Source: Rhizobiales bacterium NRL2 (lineage in GTDB: Bacteria; Pseudomonadota; Alphaproteobacteria; Minwuiales; Minwuiaceae). Taken from it: a DNA stretch of 64,000 nucleotides. Each line of letters opens with the position of its first letter. The first letter of the stretch is position 1. The stretch covers positions 3,463,031 to 3,527,030 of the forward strand of contig CP016093.1 in NCBI GenBank assembly GCA_001664005.1. The letters are read 5' to 3'. This document shows positions 26,083 through 34,451 of the stretch, piece by piece. The notes beneath the pieces were generated by a model that was given only the letters and a program-made list of their open reading frames with translations, was not told the origin of the DNA and did no database searches. Made by a program: the position numbers and the translations under genes.

Positions 26083-27339
26083 TCAGGGATCCAGCGACGG
26101 GCGGCTGTTCAGCGTCTCCACGTCGAAGCCGGCAGTCATCTTGTATTGCCTGGCCGTCTCGGCCAGTTCGTCCTCGCCGATGACGTCATGGACGTCGGCG
26201 AAGCCTTCCGGTGCACGTTCCTCGACCAGTTGCATCACCTGCTCCGGCCCGTTGCCGCGGTTCGCCAGGACGATGGCCGAGGCCGGCGGGCGGCGTTCGG
26301 CGTCATAGGCCGCGAGAGCCGCCACGGGGTCCTCCCTGCGCGCCAGCTCCAGCGCCAGCACACGGGCGTCGATGATGGCCTGCGACGCGCCATTGGAGCC
26401 GATGGGATACATCGGATGGGCGGCGTCGCCCAGCAGCGTGACCCGGCCGAAGCTCCATTGCGGGACGGGATCGCGATCGACCATGGGGTATTCGTATATC
26501 GCCCGCGCGCCGCGGATGATCTCCGGCACGTCGAGCCAGCCGAAGTCCCAGCTCTCGAAGGCGGGCAGGAACTCCTCGATCCGGCCGGGCCGGTTCCAGT
26601 CCTCGCGCCGCCAGGGCGGGTCGGTGGGATAACGGATCTCGGCGATCCAGTTGATCAGCGCGCGGCCCTCGTCCAGATGCCTGCGCGAGATCGGGTAGCA
26701 GACGAACTTCTGGTTGGCATGGCCCGCCATGACCATGGAGCGGCCCGTCAGGTAGGCCGGTCCCTCCGTGGTCGCCCGCCAGAGCACGCACCCGTTCCAG
26801 ATCGGCGCGCCCTCGTCCGGATAGAAGCCGGCGCGGACCGCCGAATGGATGCCGTCGGCGCCGATCAGGATGTCGCCCTGCACCTCGTCGCGCGCCGCGC
26901 CGCCCGCGCGGCTGCGGAAATGCGCGGTGACGCCGGCGCCGTCCTGCTCGAAGCCCGTCAGCTCGTGATCGGTCTTCAGCCGCGCCGCGCCAAGACGTTC
27001 GATCACAGCGTCGCGCAGGATCACCTGCAGCTCACCCCGTGAGATCGAGAACTGCGGCCAGTTGTAGCCCGCGTCCCGTCCGCGCGGCTCGCGCCAGATG
27101 CGCTGGCCGTGGCGGTTGGCGTAGATCAGTTCGGCTGTCGGGATGGCGGCTGTCTCGAGCCTTTCCGCCAGACCGAGCTCGGTCAGTTCGCGCACGGCGT
27201 GCGGCAGCAGGTTGATGCCGACGCCCAGCGCCTGGATCTCGGGCACCGCTTCGAACACCGCGCAGTCGATACCGGCCCTGTGCAGGCTGAGCGCCGTGAC
27301 CAGGCCGCCAATGCCGCCGCCCGCGATCAGTACCTTCAT
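26083..27339 (-). CDS. FAD-dependent aromatic monooxygenase (PhzS/salicylate-hydroxylase-like)
   Basis: 418 aa from ATG 27339. The dinucleotide-binding motif GGGIGGLVTALSLHRAG begins the protein, the DG motif reads IGADGIHSAVR, and the second FAD motif is LLGDAAHPMYPIGSNGASQAI, all as in group A flavoprotein hydroxylases. EYPMVDRDPVPQWSFGRV just before the last motif resembles PhzS-type flavin-dependent oxidoreductases. These enzymes hydroxylate aromatic or heteroaromatic acids with NAD(P)H and oxygen. Its ATG overlaps the stop of the SH3 gene by 4 nt, though the two products have no obvious shared role. Confidence 0.85.
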   Translation of the reverse strand: MKVLIAGGGIGGLVTALSLHRAGIDCAVFEAVPEIQALGVGINLLPHAVRELTELGLAERLETAAIPTAELIYANRHGQRIWREPRGRDAGYNWPQFSISRGELQVILRDAVIERLGAARLKTDHELTGFEQDGAGVTAHFRSRAGGAARDEVQGDILIGADGIHSAVRAGFYPDEGAPIWNGCVLWRATTEGPAYLTGRSMVMAGHANQKFVCYPISRRHLDEGRALINWIAEIRYPTDPPWRREDWNRPGRIEEFLPAFESWDFGWLDVPEIIRGARAIYEYPMVDRDPVPQWSFGRVTLLGDAAHPMYPIGSNGASQAIIDARVLALELARREDPVAALAAYDAERRPPASAIVLANRGNGPEQVMQLVEERAPEGFADVHDVIGEDELAETARQYKMTAGFDVETLNSRPSLDP

Positions 27340-27845
27340 TCCCTGACCTCTCCCGCCGCTTCGCCGTCGTTCTCGCCGCCATAGATCGCCGCCCCCGGCA
27401 TCCATCCGGCGCGGCCGTCGATGCTGAGGCGGCACCAGCCGGCGCGGCACAGTTCCAGCGTGCCGATGATGCGGCGCTCAGCATAGAGCACGATTTCGGC
27501 CGCCGGCGACGGCTCCCGTTTCAGCGGCGTCAGATCCTGCATCACCATCGCCGTGCGCCGGCCCGACAGCAGGCTCTTGTGCAGCCAGCCTTCCCCGCCC
27601 CAGGGATCGCGCACGGCGCGCCAGTGGCCCCATTCGTCGACGATCTGCACAGGCAGGTGCTCGCGGCGGTAGACCCAGCGCACGGGATAGTCGGTGCCCG
27701 GGCCCGCGCGCAGGTTCGCCCTGTCCGCCTTCACGGAGACGAAGCGCGGCAGGGGCAGGCCGGTTTCCGGTCCGGTCCCGGCTGCCAGCGCGGCCAGCGG
27801 CAGCAGGCCGACAAGAAGAAGGAGGACGATCCGGGCGCACAGCAT
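27336..27845 (-). CDS. Secreted SH3-domain protein
   Basis: 169 aa. A signal peptide is clear (LLLLVGLLPLAALAAG, residues about 7-22). A bacterial SH3 domain follows: VKADRANLRAGPGTDYPVRW, then VYRREHLPVQIVDEWGHW and GWLHKSLLSG; a second, weaker SH3-like repeat occupies residues 100-155. Such periplasmic proteins bind cell-wall peptides or scaffold envelope enzymes. It starts 5' of, and overlaps, the flavoprotein gene. Confidence 0.85.
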   Translation of the reverse strand: MLCARIVLLLLVGLLPLAALAAGTGPETGLPLPRFVSVKADRANLRAGPGTDYPVRWVYRREHLPVQIVDEWGHWRAVRDPWGGEGWLHKSLLSGRRTAMVMQDLTPLKREPSPAAEIVLYAERRIIGTLELCRAGWCRLSIDGRAGWMPGAAIYGGENDGEAAGEVRE

Positions 27846-27888
27846 CAGCCTTGATGGTCCGATTCGGACGCCCGGTCAAAAGGCGGCG

Positions 27889-28167
27889 TCAGTCCTTCGG
27901 TTCCCGCATGCGCTCCAGCACACGCCGGGCGATGCGCCCGGCCCTCTCGGTGCGGGGCGTCTCGGGCGCGGCCGTGATCTCGACGAAGTCAATGTCGGCG
28001 CGCAACGCCTCCGACTGGCGGCGTACGGTCTCCCCGGTCCGGCGGGCAGCGCCGCGGGCCGCGGGAAGTACATGGTCGCGCGTCACTTCTGCCGCCTTCG
28101 CGCGGATGGCCGGATCGCTGGCGATCCGTCTCGCGGCGTGAAACAGCAGGCTTCGAACGAAAGGCAT
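27889..28167 (-). CDS. Conserved-looking small hypothetical protein
   Basis: 92 aa, highly charged and alanine/arginine rich, predicted mostly helical (AEVTRDHVLPAARGAARRTG, then RIARRVLERMREPKD). No signal peptide or motif that I recognise. It lies upstream of the SH3 gene on the same strand with a 43-bp gap and could start that operon. The codon pattern looks coding and there is no competing frame. Confidence 0.6.
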   Translation of the reverse strand: MPFVRSLLFHAARRIASDPAIRAKAAEVTRDHVLPAARGAARRTGETVRRQSEALRADIDFVEITAAPETPRTERAGRIARRVLERMREPKD

Positions 28168-28366
28168 GACCCCACTCCGAATCGATGCTTGTCTTCAGCG
28201 GTCACTATAGCGTCCGTCACGTCAACGGCGAACACTCACCGAACTCTCTGTCACATAAGGCAATCTGCGGTTCAATCCGCAAGGTTCGTCGCTATATAAG
28301 CCAGTCGAGGGGAGCGCATCGCGCAATGCCGATCGCCAGAAAAATGGACCGGGAAGCCAGCAACGC

Positions 28367-29347
28367 ATGATGTATCTGATGGTCGCCGCGGGCCTGATCC
28401 TGCTCCTGCTGGGTGGCGAGGCGCTGGTCCGCGCCGCCGTGACGCTGGCCGACCGTCTGGGGGTTTCCAAGCTGATCATCGGACTGACCGTGGTCGCCTT
28501 CGGCACCTCGGCGCCGGAACTTCTGGTCTGCGTCCAGGCGGTGCTGGATGACGCCCCGGCCATCGCCATCGGCAATATCGTCGGCTCCAACATCGCCAAT
28601 ATCCTGCTGGTCGTCGGCGCGCCGGCGCTGATTGCGCCGTTCTTCTGCGAACGCTCCACGATGAAGCGGGAAGGCGTGGCCATGTTCGGCGCAACCGTCA
28701 TCCTGATCGGCGTGATGGCGTTCGACGCCCTGATGTTCTGGGGCGGGCTGGGCCTGTTCGTTCTGCTGATCGTCTTCCTCACCAGCGCCTACCGCAGCGC
28801 CCGGAAGTCGGGCGCCGGCGAGTTCGCCGAGGAAGTCGAGGAACTGAGCGAAGGCGTGCCCCGTTCCGGGATGGCCATCGCCGCCCTGCTCGTCCTCGGG
28901 CTGGCCGGTCTGGTCGCCGGCTCCGGTCTGCTCGTCGACGGCGCGCGCGATATCGCGCTGGCCGCCGGCCTGTCGGAAACGGTCATCGGCATCACGCTGG
29001 TCGCCCTCGGAACATCCCTGCCGGAGCTGGCGACATCCATCGTCGCCGCCATGCGCCGCCACGGCGACGTCGCCATCGGCAATGTCATCGGTTCGAACCT
29101 GTTCAACATCCTGGGTATCCTGGGGATTACCGCCATGGTCGCGCCCGTGCCGGTGCCGCCTCAGGTGATGCTGTTCGACGTCTGGGTGATGCTGATCTGC
29201 GCCGTGCTGCTGTTCCCGCTGGCCTTCGCGCGGCTACCGATCGGACGCGCGGCGGGCGCTGTCTTCCTCCTCGGCTACGGCGGTTATATGTGGGCGCAGT
29301 TCGCCGGCCTCTCCGGCATGCCGATCGACAAGATGGCGGGGGGCTGA
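28367..29347 (+). CDS. Calcium/sodium antiporter (CaCA family, YrbG-like)
   Basis: 326 aa inner-membrane protein with about ten hydrophobic segments in two inverted halves. The alpha-repeats read GLTVVAFGTSAPELLV with AIGNIVGSNIANI in the first half, and GITLVALGTSLPELATS with AIGNVIGSNLFNI in the second; the acidic residues bind the cation. Exchanges Ca2+ for Na+ or H+. Start ATG 28367 or the adjacent ATG 28370. A TATATA box at about 28294-28299 may be its -10. The SDR gene overlaps its stop by one base. Confidence 0.92.
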   Translation: MMYLMVAAGLILLLLGGEALVRAAVTLADRLGVSKLIIGLTVVAFGTSAPELLVCVQAVLDDAPAIAIGNIVGSNIANILLVVGAPALIAPFFCERSTMKREGVAMFGATVILIGVMAFDALMFWGGLGLFVLLIVFLTSAYRSARKSGAGEFAEEVEELSEGVPRSGMAIAALLVLGLAGLVAGSGLLVDGARDIALAAGLSETVIGITLVALGTSLPELATSIVAAMRRHGDVAIGNVIGSNLFNILGILGITAMVAPVPVPPQVMLFDVWVMLICAVLLFPLAFARLPIGRAAGAVFLLGYGGYMWAQFAGLSGMPIDKMAGG

Positions 29348-30117
29348 TGACGACGGCGGGCGCGGCCCTGATCACCGGCGCCGCGAAACGGATCGGCCGC
29401 GCCATCGCCCTCGCTCTGGCCGCGGACGGCCGCCCCGTGGCGGTCCACTACAACGGCTCGCAGGCGGAGGCCGAGGCCACGGTGCGCGAAATCGAGGCGG
29501 CTGGCGGCCGCGCGGCGGCGCTGCAGGCCGATCTGGCGGATCACGACGCGGTAACCGGCCTGGCGGCTGCCGCGGCGGCACGGCTCGGCTGCCCGGTCGA
29601 GGTGCTGGTCAACAACGCCTCGCTGTTCGAAAACGACAACATTCGCAGCGTCAGCCGTGAAAGCTTCGATCGCCACATGGCGGTCAACCTGCGTGCGCCG
29701 CTGTTCCTGGCCCAGGGCTTCGCCGCGGCCCTGCCGGAAGACCGCAGGGGCAATATCATCAACCTGATCGACATGCGGGTCTGGAAGCCGACGCCGGGCT
29801 TCATGTCCTATACCCTCAGCAAGTCGGGTCTGGAGATGCTGACCCGCACCCTGGCCATGGGCCTGGCGCCCAGGATCAGGGTGAACGCCATCGGGCCGGG
29901 TCCCGTACTGGCCAACGAACGCCAGACCGATGCGCAATTCGAGCGGCAATGGCGTTCGACGCTGCTCCGCCGTGGCGCCGAGCCGGAGGAAATCGCCGAG
30001 GGCGTCAGGTTCATCCTCTCGGCGCCCTCGTTGACGGGACAGATGATTGCGCTCGACGGCGGCCAGCACATTCCGTGGCCGCCGGCGCGGGCCGGCGACG
30101 ACAGCCTGGACGGCTGA
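29347..30117 (+). CDS. SDR oxidoreductase with pteridine-reductase (PTR1/FolM-like) active site
   Basis: 256 aa. The cofactor motif is TGAAKRIG (TGxxxRIG), as in pteridine reductases, rather than the common TGxxxGIG. The active-site serine of ordinary SDRs is replaced by D142, with Y155 and K159; the D-to-Y spacing of 13 and Y-to-K of 4 equal those of PTR1. An NADPH-dependent dihydropterin or dihydrofolate reductase is therefore likely. ATG 29347 shares its first base with the TGA of the antiporter gene, so the two are translationally coupled. Confidence 0.8.
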   Translation: MTTAGAALITGAAKRIGRAIALALAADGRPVAVHYNGSQAEAEATVREIEAAGGRAAALQADLADHDAVTGLAAAAAARLGCPVEVLVNNASLFENDNIRSVSRESFDRHMAVNLRAPLFLAQGFAAALPEDRRGNIINLIDMRVWKPTPGFMSYTLSKSGLEMLTRTLAMGLAPRIRVNAIGPGPVLANERQTDAQFERQWRSTLLRRGAEPEEIAEGVRFILSAPSLTGQMIALDGGQHIPWPPARAGDDSLDG

Positions 30118-30473
30118 AGCGCGCCTGCGCGGCGAATGTGACAGCAGTGAAATCTTTGTCTTTTCGCGGAAGGTTCCGGTTGACACAGGCGGAATTCTTT
30201 CACACCGACGTTGCCCTTCCCGCCAAACCCGCGGAATCCCGGCGATCACGCCACAATCGCGTCATATTCCCCCTTCTCGATAAAATTTATCCAATAATAT
30301 CAATATGTTATTTTGATTGCATATTTTTTGTGCAACGTAGGGAAAGCGCAATAAAATCGGTGTGATAGTGGAGCGCCCCGAAAACCGCCAACAGGGTTAT
30401 CCACAGAATTGGGGGATACTGGCGGGTCGCTTTTTCTGTTGCATGCCTGTCATACTGGCATCCGGCCCGGCGT
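30118..30473. other. AT-rich convergent intergenic region with DnaA-box-like sites
   Basis: 356 bp with no gene that I can support. It is much AT-richer than its surroundings from about 30280 to 30355. It contains one perfect DnaA-box consensus, TTATCCACA (30397-30405), and a 7/9 match, TTATCCAAT (30287-30295), on the same strand exactly 110 bp apart. Both flanking genes end here, so no promoter is needed. It could be a protein-binding site, a terminator zone or an unannotated small RNA. Confidence 0.4.
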
Positions 30474-31355
30474 TCAGCGGATCTCCCGCAGCCAGCCGGC
30501 CAGCGCCTGGCCGATCTCTTCGGGGCTGTCCTCCTGGACGAAATGGCTGCCCTTGACGGTGACTTCCCTCTGGTTCTTCCAGCTTCGGCAGAACTCGCGC
30601 TGCGCCCCGATCAGGATCGCTCCGGGCTCGGCATTGACGAAAAGCTTCGGCAGCTCGTTCGCGGCCATCCAGTCCGCATAGTCGCCGACGATGGCGACCA
30701 CGTCCTCTGGTTCGCCGTCGAGCGGAATCTGCCGCGGCCAGGTCAGCGTCGGCCGCCGACCCTCGCCGGGCTCCGCGAAGGGCCGGCGATAGACGGCCAT
30801 TTCGTCCTCAGTCAGGCCGCGCAGCACCGATCCGGGCAGCACGCGTTCGACGAAGGTGTTCTTGTCCAGCACCATCTTCTCGCCGGCCTCCGAACGGAAA
30901 CCTTCGAAGACCGGACGAGCGTCTTGGTTGAACTCGTCCCAGTCCATGGGGCGCACGATGGCCTCCATGTAGCAGATGCCCTGCACCGCCCCGCGATGGC
31001 GGTTGGCCCAGTCGAAACCCAGCGCCGAACCCCAGTCGTGAATGACGAAGACCGCGTTGCGCTCAACGCCCACGGCCTCGAGGAAGCCATCCAGATACCG
31101 GCGATGCTCCACGAAGCGGTAACGGTCGGGTCCGGAGTCAGGCAGCTTCTCGGAATCGCCCATGCCGATCAGGTCCGGCGCGATGCAGCGGCCCAGCCCG
31201 GCGGCGTGGGGCATGATGTTCCGCCAGAGATAAGAGGATGTCGGATTGCCGTGAAGAAAGACGATCGGATCGCCTTCGCCCATCTCCACAAATGCCATCT
31301 TGCGGCCATGGACAGTGACCGACTGCTTCGGATGTTCGTCTGCCGATGGCGCCAT
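30474..31355 (-). CDS. Haloalkane dehalogenase (HLD-II, LinB/DhaA-like)
   Basis: 293 aa alpha/beta hydrolase from ATG 31355, behind AGGAGGG. The catalytic set of subfamily HLD-II is complete and within one position of LinB numbering: N37 in HGNPTSS, nucleophile D107 and halide-binding W108 in HDWGSALGF, E131 in YMEAIV, and H271 in GSHFVQED. The enzyme cleaves carbon-halogen bonds of haloalkanes to alcohols in the cytoplasm. It is a single gene; no transposon or degradation cluster surrounds it. The natural substrate is unknown. Confidence 0.92.
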   Translation of the reverse strand: MAPSADEHPKQSVTVHGRKMAFVEMGEGDPIVFLHGNPTSSYLWRNIMPHAAGLGRCIAPDLIGMGDSEKLPDSGPDRYRFVEHRRYLDGFLEAVGVERNAVFVIHDWGSALGFDWANRHRGAVQGICYMEAIVRPMDWDEFNQDARPVFEGFRSEAGEKMVLDKNTFVERVLPGSVLRGLTEDEMAVYRRPFAEPGEGRRPTLTWPRQIPLDGEPEDVVAIVGDYADWMAANELPKLFVNAEPGAILIGAQREFCRSWKNQREVTVKGSHFVQEDSPEEIGQALAGWLREIR

Positions 31356-31438
31356 GATCTCGTCCCTCCTGAGCGTTCGATCTGACAACTCGTGCGTCCT
31401 GCGCCGGAGGTCAAGCCGGACCGCGGCGAACAGCCAGG

Positions 31439-31487
31439 AAAAAAAGGGCGGATGCCAAGGGTTCGGAGGGAGGGATGGCATCCGCCC
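31439..31487 (-). terminator. Rho-independent terminator of the small secreted-protein gene
   Basis: Perfect 12-bp stem, GGGCGGATGCCA (31446-31457) with TGGCATCCGCCC (31476-31487), followed on the minus strand by seven T (31445-31439). A textbook terminator 55 bp beyond the stop at 31543, which supports the small gene as real. Confidence 0.9.
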
Positions 31488-31542
31488 AGTTCCGGAACGG
31501 ATTCGATCGCGTTCCGGCAGGGGACCGGTGATCGGGAACAGG

Positions 31543-31755
31543 CTACATGGCGCCGACGGCCATCGCCGGCCGGTAGCCGATGAACTGGCCGGTGGGATCC
31601 TGGACCATGGTCTGGGCGGCGCGCGGGGTCATGACCCGCTCCTTCGCCGAGGCCGTGCCCACGGTGTCGTCGCAGGCCGAAGCGACGCCGAGGCCAGCGA
31701 ACATGACGCCGGCGATCAGCCACAGACCCAGATGTTCAGCAACGATGCGCTTCAT
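31543..31755 (-). CDS. Small exported protein, unknown function
   Basis: 70 aa from ATG 31755 with GAGGGT upstream. N-terminal positive residues and a hydrophobic core (LGLWLIAGVMFAGLGVASA) form a signal peptide with likely cleavage after ASA; the mature part is about 43 residues ending in YRPAMAVGAM. It has its own Rho-independent terminator. A GCGGGCC-TTCG-GGCCCGC hairpin at 31769-31786 sits in its 5' leader, 13 nt upstream of the start codon. AT-rich sequence at about 31820-31860 (TTGTGT and TATATA-like boxes on the minus strand) could be its promoter. I do not recognise the family. Confidence 0.65.
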   Translation of the reverse strand: MKRIVAEHLGLWLIAGVMFAGLGVASACDDTVGTASAKERVMTPRAAQTMVQDPTGQFIGYRPAMAVGAM

Positions 31756-31908
31756 TCTACCCTCGCTCGCGGGCCTTCGGGCCCGCTGGTTAATCCGTCG
31801 ATAACCGCGATATGGGTGGGCGAAATAGCAAATCAATATATATCGAAATGATATAATGACACAATTTTGTGAGCAGGCCGTCAGCCCGCTCTGAGGCGCC
31901 TGAACAGA

Positions 31909-32670
31909 TCAGCCGCGGCCTGTCCGGAGGACGTGGGCGTGATTGGCGTCGTAAAGCGCGGAATCCCTGAAGCCGTGGGCTGCGAGCGCCGGCCCGACCA
32001 GGATCAGCGCCGTGCGCGTGATCTTGGCCGCCCGCACCTTGGCGCGGATGTCCGCCAGGGTGCCGTGGATGAACTGCTGGTCCGGCCAGCCCACGCGATA
32101 GGCGACGACGACGGGGCAGTCGGCGCCGTAATGCGGCGTCAATCGCGCTTCGACCTCGCGCAGATTGCGCACGGATAAATGGATGGCCAGCGTCGCGCCG
32201 GTGCGGCCGATGGTGTCCAGATCCTCCCCGGGCGGCATCGCCGAGGCCTTCATCGACGTCCGGGTCAGCACCACCGTCTGGGCGATCTCCGGCACCGTCA
32301 GTTCCTTGCCGATGGCGGCGGCGGCGGCGGCAAAGGCCGGCACGCCCGGGATCACCTGCCAATCGATGCCGAGTGCGTCGAGGCGGCGAATCTGCTCGGC
32401 GATGGCGCCGTAGAGCGACGGATCGCCGGAATGCACGCGGGCGACGTCCTCCCCCCTTTCGTCGGCCGCCTGCAGCTCGGCGACGATCTGATCCAGTGTC
32501 ATGGGCGCGGTATCCATCACCGCTGCCCCCTCGGGCGCGGCTTCGACGACCGCACGCGGCACCAGCGAACCGGCATAGAGGCAGACCGGGCAGGACCGGA
32601 TGAGCCGCAGGCCCTTGACGGTGATGAGTTCCGGATCCCCGGGACCGGCGCCGATGAAGTAGACGGTCAT
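31909..32670 (-). CDS. cobM: Precorrin-4 C11-methyltransferase
   Basis: 253 aa tetrapyrrole (uroporphyrinogen-III C-methyltransferase type) enzyme. GAGPGDPELITVKGLRLI at the start, VHSGDPSLYGAIAEQ and VIPGVPAFAAAAAAIG are the SAM- and substrate-binding motifs that identify CobM. It methylates C-11 in corrin-ring synthesis. Last gene of the six-gene minus-strand cob operon; its ATG overlaps the cbiG-cobJ stop by 4 nt. Confidence 0.93.
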   Translation of the reverse strand: MTVYFIGAGPGDPELITVKGLRLIRSCPVCLYAGSLVPRAVVEAAPEGAAVMDTAPMTLDQIVAELQAADERGEDVARVHSGDPSLYGAIAEQIRRLDALGIDWQVIPGVPAFAAAAAAIGKELTVPEIAQTVVLTRTSMKASAMPPGEDLDTIGRTGATLAIHLSVRNLREVEARLTPHYGADCPVVVAYRVGWPDQQFIHGTLADIRAKVRAAKITRTALILVGPALAAHGFRDSALYDANHAHVLRTGRG

Positions 32671-34451
32671 GCGCTTTCCTCCTTGGCGGCATAGCCGCGC
32701 GGTGTGTAGACGCGCGTCCGGCCGGCGGCGCGATAGGTCCGGCTGGCCGTGGAGCCGACAAGCACGACGGTCAGCATGTCGACCTCGTCGACGCTCAGCG
32801 CCCCCAGCGTGGTGACGCGGACGGCTTCCGCCGGGCGGCCCAGGTCGGTCGCCAGAACGACCGGTGTCTCCGGCGGGCGGCGGGTCAGCAGGATCTCGCG
32901 CGCCTCGGCGAGCTGATGGCGGCGACGGCGCGAGACGGGATTGTAGAAGGCGACGACGAAGTCCCCGGCGGCGGCGGCCTCGACGCGGGCGCGGATCGTC
33001 GCCCAGGGCGTCAGCAGGTCCGACAGGGAGACGGTGCAGAAGTCATGGCCCAGCGGCGCCCCGATCCGGGCGGCCGCGGCCTGCAGCGCGGAGATGCCCG
33101 GGCTGACATGCACGGCGACCCGGCGGGCGGCGTCGGAGACCTTCCCCTCGGCCACCAGTTCCTCCACCAGCGCCGCCATGGCGTAGATGCCGGCGTCGCC
33201 AGACGAGACCAGCGCCACCCGCCGGCCCTTCCCCGCCTGTTCCAGGGCCCAGGCGCAGCGCGCCGTCTCCTCGCCCAGCGGGAAGGCGGTCATGCGGGCG
33301 CGCGGCGCAATGTCGGCGATGAGGTCGAGATAGAGGCCGTAGCCGACGATTTCGTCGGCGGCGGCGATCAGGCGGACGGCCTCCGGTGTCCGCCAGGCCG
33401 GCGTGCCCGGCCCGATGCCGACGACGTCGAGCCGGCCCGGCGGGCGGCCGATCCGGTCAGCGTCCAGCGCCGCCGGCGCGCGGGCGACCGCGACCGTGGC
33501 GTTCGCCGATTTCCGCTTCTCGACCACCAGAATGCCCTCGGGTCCCGCGCCGGCCAGGGCCGCGGCCTCGGCGACGCCGTGACAGCCGACCTCGGCGAAC
33601 ACGACGTCGGAGGGGTTGGCAAGGCGCGGCGTCTCGGCCTCCAGCGTGGCCGCGTCGAAAAGCCGGAATGGCCGGTCGAGTTCGGCCGCCAGCGCCAGGA
33701 TCGCCGCCTCGTCGGCCTTGATATCGATGGAGGCAATGCAGGCCGCCGCCCCCGAGGCGACCTCCGCGCCGGCCAGGGCCGACACCACCAGATCGCGCAG
33801 TTCCTCTGGCGGGCAGTCCCGGGCGCAGCCGACGCCGATCACATGCCGCTGCGGATGGTAGACCAGCGTCCGGTCGTCACCGGCCACCGGGGCGTGGGTT
33901 CCGATCAGCCGCACGGCATCGCCGGCGGGGATGGCGTCGGCTGGCCAGGGCAGCTCGCCCTCGACGGCCGCGCCGCCGCCGGCCACGAGCGCCGCCATCA
34001 CGCTCTTCGCGTTTGCCGGATTGCCCAGCCGCCAGCCCGCAGGCGGCGCGTCCAGCGCCACGCCGAAGGCGGCCTCCCCCGCCGTGGTCAGTGCCGCGTG
34101 ACCGCCGACCACCCCGGCGATCCGACGGGCCAGTTCGTTGGCGCCGCGGTGACCGCCAAGCAATGGGACGACGCTTGCCCCGTCGCCGGAGACGGCCAGC
34201 ACGGGGGGCTCCGCGCGTTTGTCCGTGAGGTGCGGCCCGAGGGCGCGGATCAGGATGCCGGCGGCGCAGACTCCGATCACGGGCCGGCCGGCGAGAAAGA
34301 GCGCAGCGACGTGTTCGGCCACGCGCTCGAACCGGTGATCGGCCTCGGCAACGCGGCCTGCCAGCCCGTGGACCTCAGCCCCGAGCTGGGCCGCCAGCCG
34401 CCGGGCCAGCGCCGCGCCATTCTCATCCAGCACGATGATGGCAGGAGTCAT
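32667..34451 (-). CDS. cobJ: CbiG-CobJ fusion: cobalt-precorrin-5A hydrolase domain plus precorrin-3B C17-methyltransferase
   Basis: 594 aa made of two enzymes. Residues 1-about 325 match CbiG in full: an N-terminal domain (AGILIRALGPHLTDK, VVPLLGGHRGANELARRIA), a linker, and a CobE/CbiG-C domain (GVGCARDCPPEELRDLV). From about residue 340 the CobJ methyltransferase begins (VVGIGPGTPAWRTPEAV, then LVSSGDAGIYAMAALV). CobJ methylates C-17 with ring contraction; CbiG opens the lactone in the cobalt-early pathway. Presence of the complete CbiG rather than only CobE is notable. Coupled by 4-nt overlaps at both ends. Confidence 0.9.
   Translation of the reverse strand: MTPAIIVLDENGAALARRLAAQLGAEVHGLAGRVAEADHRFERVAEHVAALFLAGRPVIGVCAAGILIRALGPHLTDKRAEPPVLAVSGDGASVVPLLGGHRGANELARRIAGVVGGHAALTTAGEAAFGVALDAPPAGWRLGNPANAKSVMAALVAGGGAAVEGELPWPADAIPAGDAVRLIGTHAPVAGDDRTLVYHPQRHVIGVGCARDCPPEELRDLVVSALAGAEVASGAAACIASIDIKADEAAILALAAELDRPFRLFDAATLEAETPRLANPSDVVFAEVGCHGVAEAAALAGAGPEGILVVEKRKSANATVAVARAPAALDADRIGRPPGRLDVVGIGPGTPAWRTPEAVRLIAAADEIVGYGLYLDLIADIAPRARMTAFPLGEETARCAWALEQAGKGRRVALVSSGDAGIYAMAALVEELVAEGKVSDAARRVAVHVSPGISALQAAAARIGAPLGHDFCTVSLSDLLTPWATIRARVEAAAAGDFVVAFYNPVSRRRRHQLAEAREILLTRRPPETPVVLATDLGRPAEAVRVTTLGALSVDEVDMLTVVLVGSTASRTYRAAGRTRVYTPRGYAAKEESA

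Noticed and set aside
30118-30473. Chromosomal replication origin
   Set aside because: Only one perfect DnaA box and one weak one, and no dnaA, hemE, parAB or gidA near; kept only as a DnaA-box observation.
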